DNA of 20,761 bases, from contig CALKWP010000164.1 of the NCBI GenBank assembly GCA_938004075.1, positions 1-20,761 of the forward strand, given 5' to 3'. Below, piece after piece: positions 1 through 8,247 of the stretch. The stretch's first letter is position 1; every line of letters starts with the position of its first letter. Source of the DNA: an uncultured Methanomassiliicoccales archaeon (GTDB lineage Archaea; Thermoplasmatota; Thermoplasmata; SG8-5). Made by a program: the position numbers and the translations under genes. Under the pieces are notes generated by a model that worked only from the letters and a program-made list of their open reading frames with translations, was not told the origin of the DNA and made no database searches.

Positions 1-45
1 CCACCGAGATCTACACTCTTTCCCTACACGACGCTCTTCCGATCT
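1..45. other. Illumina sequencing adapter left on contig end
   Basis: The first 45 bases match the 3' part of the Illumina TruSeq universal (P5-side) adapter, ending in the characteristic CGCTCTTCCGATCT. This is a library artefact and not genomic DNA. Genomic sequence starts at base 46. The artefact also creates a false stop codon for the gene next to it: the TAG at 44-46 on the minus strand uses two adapter bases. Confidence 0.97.
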
Positions 46-331
46 AGAGGGGATGAATCTGCATCCACTCCGGCCGCTTTCTCTGGCCATCCGAGTTCAG
101 CATGTATCGACGAATCCAGGCATTGACTTCTCGATTATCATGAGCTCCGAGAAGCAGAGACATGCCGTATGAGTGAACAACAAGGCAAACGGTTGGAGAT
201 TCAGCGTTGTCAGCATAAGCTTCGCCGAGAATCATGCCTTCAATCACAGAACTGGCGAAGTACGTGTTGAATGGGACATCGGCCAGTAGCTCTGCAAGCC
301 GCCCGAATCGTTCCGATTGAAGTGGTATCAT
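46..331 (-). CDS. GNAT-type acetyltransferase, N-terminal part, truncated by contig end
   Basis: The N-terminal 95 residues of a protein that continues beyond the contig. The apparent stop at 44-46 is made by adapter bases, so the 3' end is missing. The chosen start is the ATG at 331, which overlaps the TGA of the upstream exporter gene (ATGA) and lies about 8 nt after AAGGAG. An in-frame ATG at 352 would lie inside the exporter gene. The sequence (MIPLQSERF, then PFNTYFASSVIEG, then YGMSLLLGAHDN) resembles from memory the N-terminal half of GNAT_acetyltran-type (PF12746) acetyltransferases. The catalytic C-terminal part is not present, so the substrate cannot be inferred. It is the last gene seen in the metal operon and is translationally coupled to the exporter. 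Confidence 0.5.
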
Positions 332-1560
332 TGCTGCTCCTTTTTCTCGCATTCCTCATCGCACGCGGAGTAATCTCCGGTGCATGGTTCCAGATGAATG
401 TCCGCCCGGTGATTTGGAAAGTCCTTCTCGACACGCGCCATTATGCCGTGGACCAGCTCATGGCCCTCCTCGATGGTGGCCTTGCCATCAATGAGAACAT
501 GCATGTCCACCATTGGGCCGTCCTTGCCGTGGAGTATCTCGATCTTGTGTACCGAAATCACGCCGGGGAAATGTTTCACCAGCGCTTTAATCAATTCCAG
601 CTCGCATTCATCGCAATGCCGCTTCACGGGGTCTATGTGGACCATTGGCCTGGTCTTGAACTGTTCCAGGACACATCTCTCCACCTCCTCAGCGATATGA
701 TGTGCGTCCGCCGCGCTCATGGATTCGGCGACGCGAACATGCATGGATATGGCCTTGAAAGCGCCGTATTCATGAATCTCGATGCCATGCACACCGATGA
801 CCCCGGGGACCTTTCTGGTGCACATCTCTACTTCCTCCAGGGTTGCCTTGTCCGGGGCATTGCCCATTAGCGCCCTCGCTGAATCGTAGGTGAGTTTTAG
901 GCCGACACCTATCACGAACAGGCCGATGCCGATGGCCAGTATCGGGTCGAGGATGAGGTATTCCGGCATGATAATCGTGATCGCAACACCAACCGAAACC
1001 ACAATGGATATGAGAGAATCCGAAAGATGATTCCAGGCGTCCGCGCGTATCGCGGCGCTGTCTATCTTCTTGGCCACTGAGAATGCAAATGCCGCAAGTA
1101 AGACCTTAACGGACGTGAATGAGAGAAGTAGCAGGACAGTGAATGCATTGGCGCTTATATCGGGATTGTCAAGACTGGATAGCGCCTCGTGCACCACAAG
1201 AACGCCCATGGAGATGACAAGAAATGAAACGAGAATCGCCAGTATCGACTCCGCGCGCCCATGCCCGTGAGGATGATGCTGGTCCGCGGGCTTGGCGGAT
1301 ATCATGAATGAATAGAGTATGACCGCTGAAACGGCGATGTCCATCAGGTGATTCAGGGAGTCTCCCAGTATTGCCATGCTTGAGACTGCCAACGCTAGAA
1401 TCAATTTCCCGGCGAACACTATTGCGTTTCCGCCGAGGCCGACCTTGGCCTCCAGCTTGCCATACCTGGCGCGGACCTCTGGGTCGCGAACATCTCCGTA
1501 ATCTGGCAGAAAGCCCATGATACCTGGAACAACGATGTCCGATAAAAGGTTGGCGTTCAC
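328..1560 (-). CDS. Cation diffusion facilitator (CDF) metal exporter with duplicated C-terminal domain
   Basis: A 410-residue CDF-family transporter that exports divalent metal (Zn, Co, Cd, Fe or Mn) in exchange for protons. Membrane helices span about residues 45-235. TM2 carries GDSLNHLMD (D67, N70, H71, D74), the following loop has HHPHGHGRAE, and TM5 carries DAWNHLSD (N177, H178, D181). The usual first His of the TM5 HxxxD site is Asn here, with a His beside it. The cytoplasmic part is twice the usual size: residues 250-313 and 327-393 are two copies of the metallochaperone-like dimerisation domain, each with PGVI-VH-IEI and a following M-HV strand. The tail is Cys/acid-rich (C393, C400, C404). 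The start is GTG at 1560, overlapping the regulator stop (GTGA), with no clear Shine-Dalgarno site. It lies in one operon with zinc-type uptake genes, which suggests zinc or a similar metal as substrate. Confidence 0.9.
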   Translation of the reverse strand: MNANLLSDIVVPGIMGFLPDYGDVRDPEVRARYGKLEAKVGLGGNAIVFAGKLILALAVSSMAILGDSLNHLMDIAVSAVILYSFMISAKPADQHHPHGHGRAESILAILVSFLVISMGVLVVHEALSSLDNPDISANAFTVLLLLSFTSVKVLLAAFAFSVAKKIDSAAIRADAWNHLSDSLISIVVSVGVAITIIMPEYLILDPILAIGIGLFVIGVGLKLTYDSARALMGNAPDKATLEEVEMCTRKVPGVIGVHGIEIHEYGAFKAISMHVRVAESMSAADAHHIAEEVERCVLEQFKTRPMVHIDPVKRHCDECELELIKALVKHFPGVISVHKIEILHGKDGPMVDMHVLIDGKATIEEGHELVHGIMARVEKDFPNHRADIHLEPCTGDYSACDEECEKKEQQ

Positions 1561-1964
1561 GCCAAAAATATTCTGGCTTCCTTGACGCCGACCAGGGTTG
1601 ATAGCTGGTTATAAGACCTTTTCACATCGTCTGCTTCGCCGCAGAACATCAGGACCTCGCAGCAATCGTCGCCGCCGTCGAAATCTGCGTGCATGAATGA
1701 TTTGAAAACGGACATATGCCTATGCCTGACCTCGGAGACCTGGGCGGCTGAGCCATGGTCATAGACCAGCATCAACACACCATTGATGTGGCCTTCGAAC
1801 TTGGATGCCTCGGCCTTCTCTCTGAGGAACGCGCGCACAGCGTCCCTGACCAAACCGGAACGGCTGGAATATCCTATTGCATCGGCAGCGGCGTCAATCT
1901 CCTTAAGCATCGCATCGTCAAGGCTCAGCGAGACTATCCTGGTTCCATGGGCCCCTTTAGTCAT
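1557..1964 (-). CDS. NikR-like metal-responsive ribbon-helix-helix regulator
   Basis: 135 residues with the NikR layout: an N-terminal ribbon-helix-helix DNA-binding part (residues 8-50; RIVSLSLDDAMLKEID, then GYSSRSGLVRDAVRAFL) and a C-terminal ACT-like metal-sensing domain (about 55-135; INGVLMLVYDH, then VRHRHMSVFKSFMH, then DDCCEVLMF). In E. coli NikR, nickel is bound by H76, H87, H89 and C95. Here the H87 position appears to be Phe90, H92 matches H89, and C101/C102 lie near C95 after a short insertion, so the ligand set is altered. Its place between a zinc-type importer and a CDF exporter suggests it senses zinc or another non-nickel metal (inference). The ATG at 1964 overlaps the permease stop (ATGA). 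It probably controls this same operon; see the dyad at 4498-4527. Confidence 0.85.
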   Translation of the reverse strand: MTKGAHGTRIVSLSLDDAMLKEIDAAADAIGYSSRSGLVRDAVRAFLREKAEASKFEGHINGVLMLVYDHGSAAQVSEVRHRHMSVFKSFMHADFDGGDDCCEVLMFCGEADDVKRSYNQLSTLVGVKEARIFLA

Positions 1965-2773
1965 CTGCCCATCCTCCTGTACGCAGCCACGAAAGCGAAT
2001 ATTGCCGCGGCCGTGAAGACTATTACACCGCTGGTGGCGACATTGTAAAGCGAAGATATGACAAGACCGAAGAAGGTGCTCATGGCGCCGAATCCAACCG
2101 AAGCCGCAACCGTGCGCCTGAAAGAGAGGTTCAACTGGAGCGCGGCAAGGCCGGGAATCACCATCAGGGCCGTTACAAGCACTATCCCGATGACCTTGAT
2201 TGACAGCACAATGGTCATGGCCACCAGTATGTTGAAAAAAATGGACATTGACCTTACCGGGATGCCCTTCATCCTGGCCGCGTCCTCGTCGAATGTCATG
2301 GAGATAAGTTCCTTGTAGAATGCCCCAAGGAATGCTATGGTGACCAGGCCAAGCACCGTGACCAAGATGAGGTCCTGGGTGCTGATGGTGAGTATGGAGC
2401 CGAACAGATAGCTGAACAGCTCCACGTTGAACCCGCCGGCAAGCGAGACAATTATCAGGCCAAGCGCGAACCCCATGGCCATTATCACCGCGATGGCCGC
2501 GTCGGAGTTCGCCAGCCCTTTCTTTCTCATGTAGGAGATGCCCAGAACGGAGAATATGGATACAACAAGAGCGGTGAGCAGAGGGGAGACGCCAAGCAGA
2601 AGGCCGATGGCGATTCCGCCGAAGGCCGTGTGAGCCACGCCGTCGCCGAGCATGGATTCTCTGCGAAGTATGAGGAAAAGCCCGACCCAGGCGCAGGCAG
2701 CGGATGTGATGATGCCGCCCAGGAGCGCGTTCTGGAAGAATTTGTAGCTGAATATTGCAAGGATGTCAATCAT
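1961..2773 (-). CDS. Metal ABC transporter permease (ABC-3 / ZnuB-MntB family)
   Basis: 270-residue integral membrane protein of the ABC-3 family, the channel subunit of zinc/manganese importers. It has about eight hydrophobic segments and the family motif region LRRESMLGDGVAHTAFGGIAIG early in the protein, then SDAAIAVIMAMGFALGLI and VIGIVLVTALMVIPG. The start at 2773 is supported by AAGGGGG about 7 nt upstream. The reading frame is open further upstream, but that part only shadows the ATPase gene. It overlaps the ATPase gene by 8 bases and the regulator gene by 4. It works with the ATPase and the solute-binding protein encoded upstream in the operon. Confidence 0.93.
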   Translation of the reverse strand: MIDILAIFSYKFFQNALLGGIITSAACAWVGLFLILRRESMLGDGVAHTAFGGIAIGLLLGVSPLLTALVVSIFSVLGISYMRKKGLANSDAAIAVIMAMGFALGLIIVSLAGGFNVELFSYLFGSILTISTQDLILVTVLGLVTIAFLGAFYKELISMTFDEDAARMKGIPVRSMSIFFNILVAMTIVLSIKVIGIVLVTALMVIPGLAALQLNLSFRRTVAASVGFGAMSTFFGLVISSLYNVATSGVIVFTAAAIFAFVAAYRRMGR

Positions 2774-3542
2774 GGAATTCCCCCTTGCACTCATGCTTGT
2801 GGTACACGAAATGGAAATGCTCGCCGTATGCCTTGCGCAGTATCTCGGTGGGCTCGAAATCTTCCCCGATTTCAGAGACGTGGACATCCCGGCTTACGCA
2901 GAGAACCTTGGACATGCGGCAGAAAACCGCCGTCAGGTCATGCGAGATTATGATGATGGTGATGCCCTTGGCTGCATTGAGGTCGCTGAGCTTCTTGTAG
3001 AACGCCTCCTGAGTCTCCGGGTCAACCCCTGCGATGGGCTCGTCCAGGAACAGTATCTCGGGATTGCGCACCATGGCCTTGGCAACGAACACGCGCTGCT
3101 TCTGGCCGCCGGATAACTGGCCGATTCTGCGGTCCCTGAGGTCGCCCAATCCCATCAGCGAGATATGCTCGTCAACCGCTTTCCAATCTTCGGCGGTGAG
3201 CTTCCTCCCCAGATTGTGGCGGCCAACCCTGCCCAGGGAGACCATCTCCCGGACGGACATGGGAAAGCTGGAATCGAAGTTCACCGCGTTCTGTGACACG
3301 TACGCAACCCTGTCCCACTGGTTGAAATCCTTAAGGTCCTGGCCGAATAATCTCACGGACCCGCTGTCCGGCTTCAGCGTTCCGAGTATCCCGAGGATGA
3401 GAGTCGTCTTGCCGCCGCCGTTGGGGCCTATCACGCCGGCGTACTCACCTCTGTTGATTGTGAAAGTCGCGTCCCTGACTATCACCTCGTTCCCCCTGCT
3501 GATGGTTAGTTTCTCGACCTCAAGGACAGCTTGGCTTTCCAT
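2766..3542 (-). CDS. Metal ABC transporter ATP-binding protein (ZnuC-like)
   Basis: 258-residue ABC ATPase with all motifs intact: Walker A GPNGGGKTT (39-47), Q-loop YVSQ (81-84), signature LSGGQ (143-147), Walker B EILFLDEP (162-169) and switch His in IISHD (H201). It powers uptake of a divalent metal through the adjacent permease. The C-terminus is His-rich (GEHFHFVYHKHECKGEFHD), as in many zinc/manganese-type ATPases. The ATG at 3542 shares one base with the TGA of the solute-binding protein gene (TGATG) and follows GGTGGG. A TTG at 3545 is a possible but weaker start. Confidence 0.94.
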   Translation of the reverse strand: MESQAVLEVEKLTISRGNEVIVRDATFTINRGEYAGVIGPNGGGKTTLILGILGTLKPDSGSVRLFGQDLKDFNQWDRVAYVSQNAVNFDSSFPMSVREMVSLGRVGRHNLGRKLTAEDWKAVDEHISLMGLGDLRDRRIGQLSGGQKQRVFVAKAMVRNPEILFLDEPIAGVDPETQEAFYKKLSDLNAAKGITIIIISHDLTAVFCRMSKVLCVSRDVHVSEIGEDFEPTEILRKAYGEHFHFVYHKHECKGEFHD

Positions 3543-4474
3543 CAACCCACCAGCCCTATCTTGAGATTCTCAAGGTTCTGCTCCATCTGGGCGAAGTAAT
3601 CCATGCCATCGGTGGGGCCGAGCATGAGATATAGCTTGAGGATGTGGACTGCATTTCCAGTCTTGGACTGTATCTCCGTTTTCAGAGTCTGGATGTATGC
3701 ATCAGAGTAAATCGGATTGACATAAAGGGTGTAGGTACCCTCATCCATCATGAGATCCGCGAGCTCCGCGATGGTCGAGGCCCCAGGCTGCTGGTCCGCG
3801 CTGACGCCTATGACGCCGTGCTGCTCGAACTCATATCGGTGCGCAAGATAGCCGTATGCCGAGTGGGCGACTATCGCTGTCTGATTGGTCTTGTTGGAAA
3901 GCTCCGATTGATAGTTTGCGTCCAGAGCGGTTAGCTTTGCAGAAAGTGCATTCCATCTCTCCGTGTAATACGATTCGCCCTCTGGGTCCGCGTTCACTAG
4001 GCCATCGTATATGTTTCTGGCCTGCTGGTGAGCTATGAAAGGGCTCACCCAGGTGTGCGGGTCCACGTCACCATGCTCATGCTCTTCTTCCTCATGCTCT
4101 GTTCCGAGCAGGTCAATGCCATGGGTGGTTTCCACAACGGTTCTGTTTCCCAGGCCCAGAGCAGGAAGAATATCTTCCTCGAACCAGTGGTCCAAACCTG
4201 CGCCGTTGTAAAGCAAAACTTCAGCGTTATCAGCCGCGACTATGTCGCTGGGGGAAGGGCTCCAGGTATGCACCTCGGAGTTGTAAGGAATCAGGCAGCT
4301 CACGGCCACCCGCTCGCCGCCTATCTCCTCGGCCATGTAAGCGAGAGGGTAGAAGCTGGCAACCACCTGCACCTTATCGTCATTGGTCATAACCCCAAAG
4401 TACAGAGAAGCGGCAATTAGAAAGGCGACGAGTGTCAGGCAGACAACAGTAAGCATCAATTGTGATTTATTCAT
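3542..4474 (-). CDS. Zinc-type solute-binding protein (ZnuA-like), membrane-anchored
   Basis: 310 residues, the extracytoplasmic metal-binding component of the importer. Residues 7-28 form one hydrophobic N-terminal segment with no lipobox Cys, so it is probably an uncleaved anchor. The cluster A-I metal-ligand pattern is clear: H69 (SEVHTWSPSPSD), H140 (DPHTWVSP), H204 (VAHSAYGYLAHRY) and an acidic residue near D258 (NPIYSD). A His/Glu loop (residues 126-136; EHEEEEHEHGD) precedes H140. Such loops are typical of zinc-specific rather than manganese-specific members. It is the first gene of the operon. Upstream lies an AT-rich promoter with only a weak GTGAT Shine-Dalgarno-like match. Confidence 0.93.
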   Translation of the reverse strand: MNKSQLMLTVVCLTLVAFLIAASLYFGVMTNDDKVQVVASFYPLAYMAEEIGGERVAVSCLIPYNSEVHTWSPSPSDIVAADNAEVLLYNGAGLDHWFEEDILPALGLGNRTVVETTHGIDLLGTEHEEEEHEHGDVDPHTWVSPFIAHQQARNIYDGLVNADPEGESYYTERWNALSAKLTALDANYQSELSNKTNQTAIVAHSAYGYLAHRYEFEQHGVIGVSADQQPGASTIAELADLMMDEGTYTLYVNPIYSDAYIQTLKTEIQSKTGNAVHILKLYLMLGPTDGMDYFAQMEQNLENLKIGLVG

Positions 4475-4497
4475 GATATCACTGCTTTATACATAAG

Positions 4498-4527
4498 ATT
4501 ATTAAATATTTAAGGATTATTAATAAT
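4498..4527 (-). promoter_or_regulatory. Promoter of the metal operon with NikR-geometry dyad
   Basis: On the minus strand a TATA-like CTTAAATATT lies about 30-40 nt before the ATG at 4474. The same stretch contains a perfect inverted repeat, ATTATTAA at 4498-4505 and TTAATAAT at 4520-4527. Read as hexamers it is TTATTA-N16-TAATAA, a 28 bp dyad with the same 6-16-6 spacing as the E. coli NikR operator. Binding here would cover the TATA region and repress. The background is very AT-rich, so a chance palindrome is possible. Confidence 0.45.
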
Positions 4528-4573
4528 TATTGTGTTAAAAGACGTGCAAAATTAATAAATGAAATGAAAAGGA

Positions 4574-4596
4574 GCTGCCAGCAAATTGCTGGCAGC
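4574..4596 (-). terminator. Hairpin terminator after surface protein gene
   Basis: Perfect 11-base inverted repeat (GCTGCCAGCAA / TTGCTGGCAGC around a central A) 12 bases past the stop at 4608. On the minus strand it is followed by a T-rich run (CTCCTTTTCATTTCATTTATT). It separates the surface protein gene from the metal operon transcribed in the same direction. Confidence 0.75.
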
Positions 4597-4607
4597 CATT
4601 CTCTGGA

Positions 4608-7600
4608 TTAATCCTTCCGGGGGTCGGTGTCCGGCATCAGCCCTGAATCCGGGTCCACTGGGCCATGCCTCTTGGCTTCCGGCTCCATTGGCGGCCCGCT
4701 CCCTTCCGGAGGCGGGTAGTACGGTTCCTCGCCTGGTGGCGGCGGCGGGTAATTGCCTTCCTGGTACTCCGGCGCCGGCTCGGGTTTCTTCTTCCTCATC
4801 AGCATTACGACGATGAGAACAACCGCGATAACCGCAACCAATACCAGCAACAGGATTATCCATGTGAAGTCTGCCGGGGCACTGTCCGGGTCGTTGGGGT
4901 CGGTTTCCGCCTCGTACTCCTCCAGGTTGGTGGCGCCGTCGCCATCAGCATCCTCATCGGCATCGTTGACGGTTGGGTCCAGGTCGTTCTGGTATTCGTA
5001 GAGGTTCGGCATCCCGTCGCCGTCAAGGTCTCCTGCCGCGTCGTTAGTCAGCGGGTCGAGGCCGTTCTCTATCTCCCACGAATCGGACATCCCGTCGCCG
5101 TCATAGTCTGCATATGCCACAGTGAAATACCAATTGAATGCATTGAGCATCCTGATGCCGTCAACATCCTCCGCGGATGCTGCGACGCTCACCGAGTAGT
5201 TTCCTGCCAGCATGTATGAGGATGGCGTGAAGGTCATCATTGTTCCGGCTGCATTCCAGGTGAATGTACCGTTCAATTCGGTTGTCCCGAGCTTCAGGCT
5301 GAAAGCGTTCTCCGCCTTGGTCCTGTTCATCTCCGCGTCGAATGTGACCTTAACAGGCGAGACAATCGGAACCGAGGTTCCTGTCGGTGTGTTGTTGGTC
5401 ACTTCGGGATGGTCGATGATGGTCACTGTCATCGTGTAGCTGACATTGTTCTGGACGCCGTAAGTCATCTCGTCGACCAGATAGACAGTTACTGTTTCAG
5501 TTCCGATGCCCTTGGGGTAGAGCAGGTGGAGAGTGTGACCGGTCACGTTGATGTGTTCGGAATTCGTGTACATCAGAAGATTGGCGTCATTCGTCTCCTC
5601 ATCATCCATGTTCAGGGGCACCGCCTTCGACACTGTGGCATCGCATGTCACCGTGGCCGGGAATGTGGTGAATTCCGGGTCATCGTTGATCTGAGTCACC
5701 GTGACATCAAGAACCTCGGAATCCTCGAGGCCGCTCCTGTCGCGGACCGTCACCGTCACATTCTCATGAGTCACGCCCTCCGGATACAGGAACCTGATGA
5801 CTGTTCCGTTGACGGTGGCAAAGGTGGAACTTGTGCTTACTGTGAGATAGGCAATCGGGTCGTCGATGTCCGATATCAGGCTCTGGATGTTAAGCGCGTA
5901 GGCAATGTCCTCGACGCAGGTAATGGGGGTTATCGGTGCCAGCACAGGCGCGTCGTTGACCGCGTTTATAGTCACCTGTATCAGTTGGAATGTGGAACCG
6001 CCGTTGTTGTTGGTCAGGGTCAAGGTCACGGAACCGAGGCCGAACTGGTTTGCCTGGGGGGTGATAACGAGTTCCCTGTTGAGCACGATGGCGCTGAAGA
6101 GCAAAGGCATGTTGCTGACCGCGGACCATGTGAGGTTGGCGGAGTCGGCGAAGACGAAGCGAGCATTATACAATGTGCTGTCTGGTGATGCGGTCGTGGC
6201 ATTGATGTTCGATTCGCATAATCTGGAATAATATGGGCATGACCAGTTGGCGGTCAGCGTCAATCCACTGTTCGCTCCCAACCCAGAATATTCGCTTTCC
6301 TGCCAGCGAATATCAATGATAAGATTGTCGACATTGTTGTAAACGAAGGTATCATCAACATCGATAACAATCCACCTGAATCCTGGGTCGCCAGGGCTGG
6401 TGAAATTGTAAGAGGGTTTAGTGAAAACTGTCGTCCAGGTTCCAACTACATTGCTGTCAAACGTGTCCGTGAGATTTGTCCGTGACGTGTGCCCGAGACG
6501 TATCGAAACGTTTTCCAGAACACACCAATCGGCAATCCCTTCGTAGGCTTGGAAAGATATCGTATCTATGCATCCGCTCTTGTTCACCATGCTGCGGTGG
6601 TAGAGCATCTGCATTCGCATGGACCAGACTCCATCGGTCTCATCCGTAAACGGCCAGTAGTTCCAATTATTGCCGCTTTCGACTGCAACGTTGTCCGCGG
6701 CGTCGACGAGGAACCTCATCTGAACGAGCATATCATCCAGTAATCCCGTTGCTGCACCTGTTACATCATACAACATCGTGTTCGGGTATGCTCCACCTAT
6801 TGCGAAATTGACCGGCACATTCCGACCGTCATCCGATGTCCATGTTATGTCGATGAGCAGATTGTGGGCATTGTCGTAGGTGAAGTTGTTGTTTAAATCG
6901 AAGTCAAGCCATGTGCTGCCATTCGAAGCGTTCACAAAGATATCGGCTGTGGGAAAAACCTCGGTGAGGAATCCATTGCAGTTGTTGTCGAAGGTAGTGG
7001 TCAGTGCCATCAAGTCCGTATGCGCCACCCTCACCCTAAATCCTCCGAACCACCCAACATAAGTCGGAAATAATTCTTTGTTGAACGATATTTTCCTCAA
7101 AACACCCTCTGACCCCACTTGATCCGGCGTGTAAAGATATTGGACGCGCATCTGGTCGCCCATGGTTCCACCAAATGGAAGGTTTGACCCGGTGCCGAGT
7201 GCAGTGTTCGTGAAAGATATATGCTCCACGCTCCCCGCACCCCTTCCGCTCAGCGGTATGATGCGAGCAGCATCGTCCTCCTGCATGACCTGGGCGCCAA
7301 TCGGGTCGGTTATCTCAGCGGCATAGGAGATGGTGAGCTTTGGATGGAAGCGTGCGTCAAAGTAGTCGCTGGAAGCGAACTCGACCAAATCGTTGGCACC
7401 GACCAGGTTATTCCCCCTTAACAAAAATCCGTTATTCATTTTCACATTTGTATTCCAGTCATTGACGATTGCGGTGACATTGAAATTCATCCATGTGTTG
7501 ACTGGCGTCTCCCACATGTAGGCCGAGGGTGTCGCGGAATAATCCCCCCCAGGAGTGGCCCATGGGCTCCCAGCCGTGCGATATGTCCAGTTGGCGGCTT

Positions 7601-8099
7601 CTGTGCCACCGTTGCCTTCATCCCAAGAGCTGTTCAAAGCGTGAACCGAACAGTTGAACGCCGCGTTCCAAGTCTGCGTCACATACAATGAAAGGGTGGC
7701 GCTCTTGACGGTCTTTGGATTTGACGGCAATGGGAATTGAATGCATGTGTGAATCTCGCTTAGGAGGCTCCAAGAACCCGCGAAGATGTTGGGGGCATCT
7801 CCGTAGTTGTCATTCGGCCAGACTCCCCAGATGTACGTGTCCTTACCCACTGTCGCGTTCGGCTGTATCACTATGGTGTCTGGCAACTCCGGCTCCGGGG
7901 CGGTCAGGGCGATGGGCGGTGCTGCCCGCGGCAAGGCTTTCAGCGGTTGCCCAGGCTGTTGCGCTACTTTGATGGGTGCCACACCCGGTGCGGCTACGGA
8001 TGCCATCGGCGCGAACATCACGATGCAGAACACCAGCGCTATGGCCAGGGCAGTCAATCTCTTTGCATAGTCGAAATTAATGGTGTTTAACATTTTCAT
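4608..8099 (-). CDS. Large cell-surface protein: DNRLRE-like, duplicated beta modules, Ig/cadherin-like, calcium repeats, C-terminal anchor
   Basis: 1163 residues. Residues 1-36 are a signal peptide ending ASVAA. Residues 75-260 resemble a DNRLRE domain, ending HPKLTISYA. Residues 313-468 and 492-652 are two homologous beta modules sharing MR-Q-LY, ISF, VR/IR-HT, TFD-N, F-Y-N and NLLIDI-W. Residues 655-895 are cadherin-like repeats (NDAPVLAPI, NDDPEFTTF). Residues 896-997 are a Big_5/SbsA-type Ig domain. Residues 998-1060 hold three thrombospondin-3/dockerin-like calcium loops (DYDGDGMSD, DLDGDGMPN, DADGDGATN). Residues 1078-1101 are a transmembrane helix, followed by RKKK and a proline-rich cytoplasmic tail (PPPPPGEEPYYPPPEG). 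Many N-x-S/T sequons suggest glycosylation. No catalytic motif is visible, so a role in surface structure or adhesion is inferred. GAGGGG precedes the ATG at 8099. Confidence 0.85.
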   Translation of the reverse strand: MKMLNTINFDYAKRLTALAIALVFCIVMFAPMASVAAPGVAPIKVAQQPGQPLKALPRAAPPIALTAPEPELPDTIVIQPNATVGKDTYIWGVWPNDNYGDAPNIFAGSWSLLSEIHTCIQFPLPSNPKTVKSATLSLYVTQTWNAAFNCSVHALNSSWDEGNGGTEAANWTYRTAGSPWATPGGDYSATPSAYMWETPVNTWMNFNVTAIVNDWNTNVKMNNGFLLRGNNLVGANDLVEFASSDYFDARFHPKLTISYAAEITDPIGAQVMQEDDAARIIPLSGRGAGSVEHISFTNTALGTGSNLPFGGTMGDQMRVQYLYTPDQVGSEGVLRKISFNKELFPTYVGWFGGFRVRVAHTDLMALTTTFDNNCNGFLTEVFPTADIFVNASNGSTWLDFDLNNNFTYDNAHNLLIDITWTSDDGRNVPVNFAIGGAYPNTMLYDVTGAATGLLDDMLVQMRFLVDAADNVAVESGNNWNYWPFTDETDGVWSMRMQMLYHRSMVNKSGCIDTISFQAYEGIADWCVLENVSIRLGHTSRTNLTDTFDSNVVGTWTTVFTKPSYNFTSPGDPGFRWIVIDVDDTFVYNNVDNLIIDIRWQESEYSGLGANSGLTLTANWSCPYYSRLCESNINATTASPDSTLYNARFVFADSANLTWSAVSNMPLLFSAIVLNRELVITPQANQFGLGSVTLTLTNNNGGSTFQLIQVTINAVNDAPVLAPITPITCVEDIAYALNIQSLISDIDDPIAYLTVSTSSTFATVNGTVIRFLYPEGVTHENVTVTVRDRSGLEDSEVLDVTVTQINDDPEFTTFPATVTCDATVSKAVPLNMDDEETNDANLLMYTNSEHINVTGHTLHLLYPKGIGTETVTVYLVDEMTYGVQNNVSYTMTVTIIDHPEVTNNTPTGTSVPIVSPVKVTFDAEMNRTKAENAFSLKLGTTELNGTFTWNAAGTMMTFTPSSYMLAGNYSVSVAASAEDVDGIRMLNAFNWYFTVAYADYDGDGMSDSWEIENGLDPLTNDAAGDLDGDGMPNLYEYQNDLDPTVNDADEDADGDGATNLEEYEAETDPNDPDSAPADFTWIILLLVLVAVIAVVLIVVMLMRKKKPEPAPEYQEGNYPPPPPGEEPYYPPPEGSGPPMEPEAKRHGPVDPDSGLMPDTDPRKD

Positions 8100-8103
8100 G
8101 TCA

Positions 8104-8137
8104 TTCCCCTCGTTTTAACCTAATAAAAGCATATAAG
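8104..8137 (-). promoter_or_regulatory. Promoter and ribosome binding site of surface protein gene
   Basis: On the minus strand a TATA-like CTTATATGC (about 8129-8137) lies some 30-38 nt before the ATG, and GAGGGGAA (8104-8111) lies 4-12 nt before it. Unlike most genes in the window this one has a leader with a real Shine-Dalgarno site. Confidence 0.6.
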
Positions 8138-8247
8138 ATATATCAAGGATATATGTTTATCTGTAAAATATTATAATCAATAGACGAAATTCACACTGCT
8201 ATTGGAGCATCCAAGATATTCACCATGGCGCCGACCAACCATTTCAT

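Noticed and set aside
5409..6188. A 259-codon plus-strand frame.
   Set aside because: Antisense shadow of the surface protein gene; no start signal or recognisable domain.
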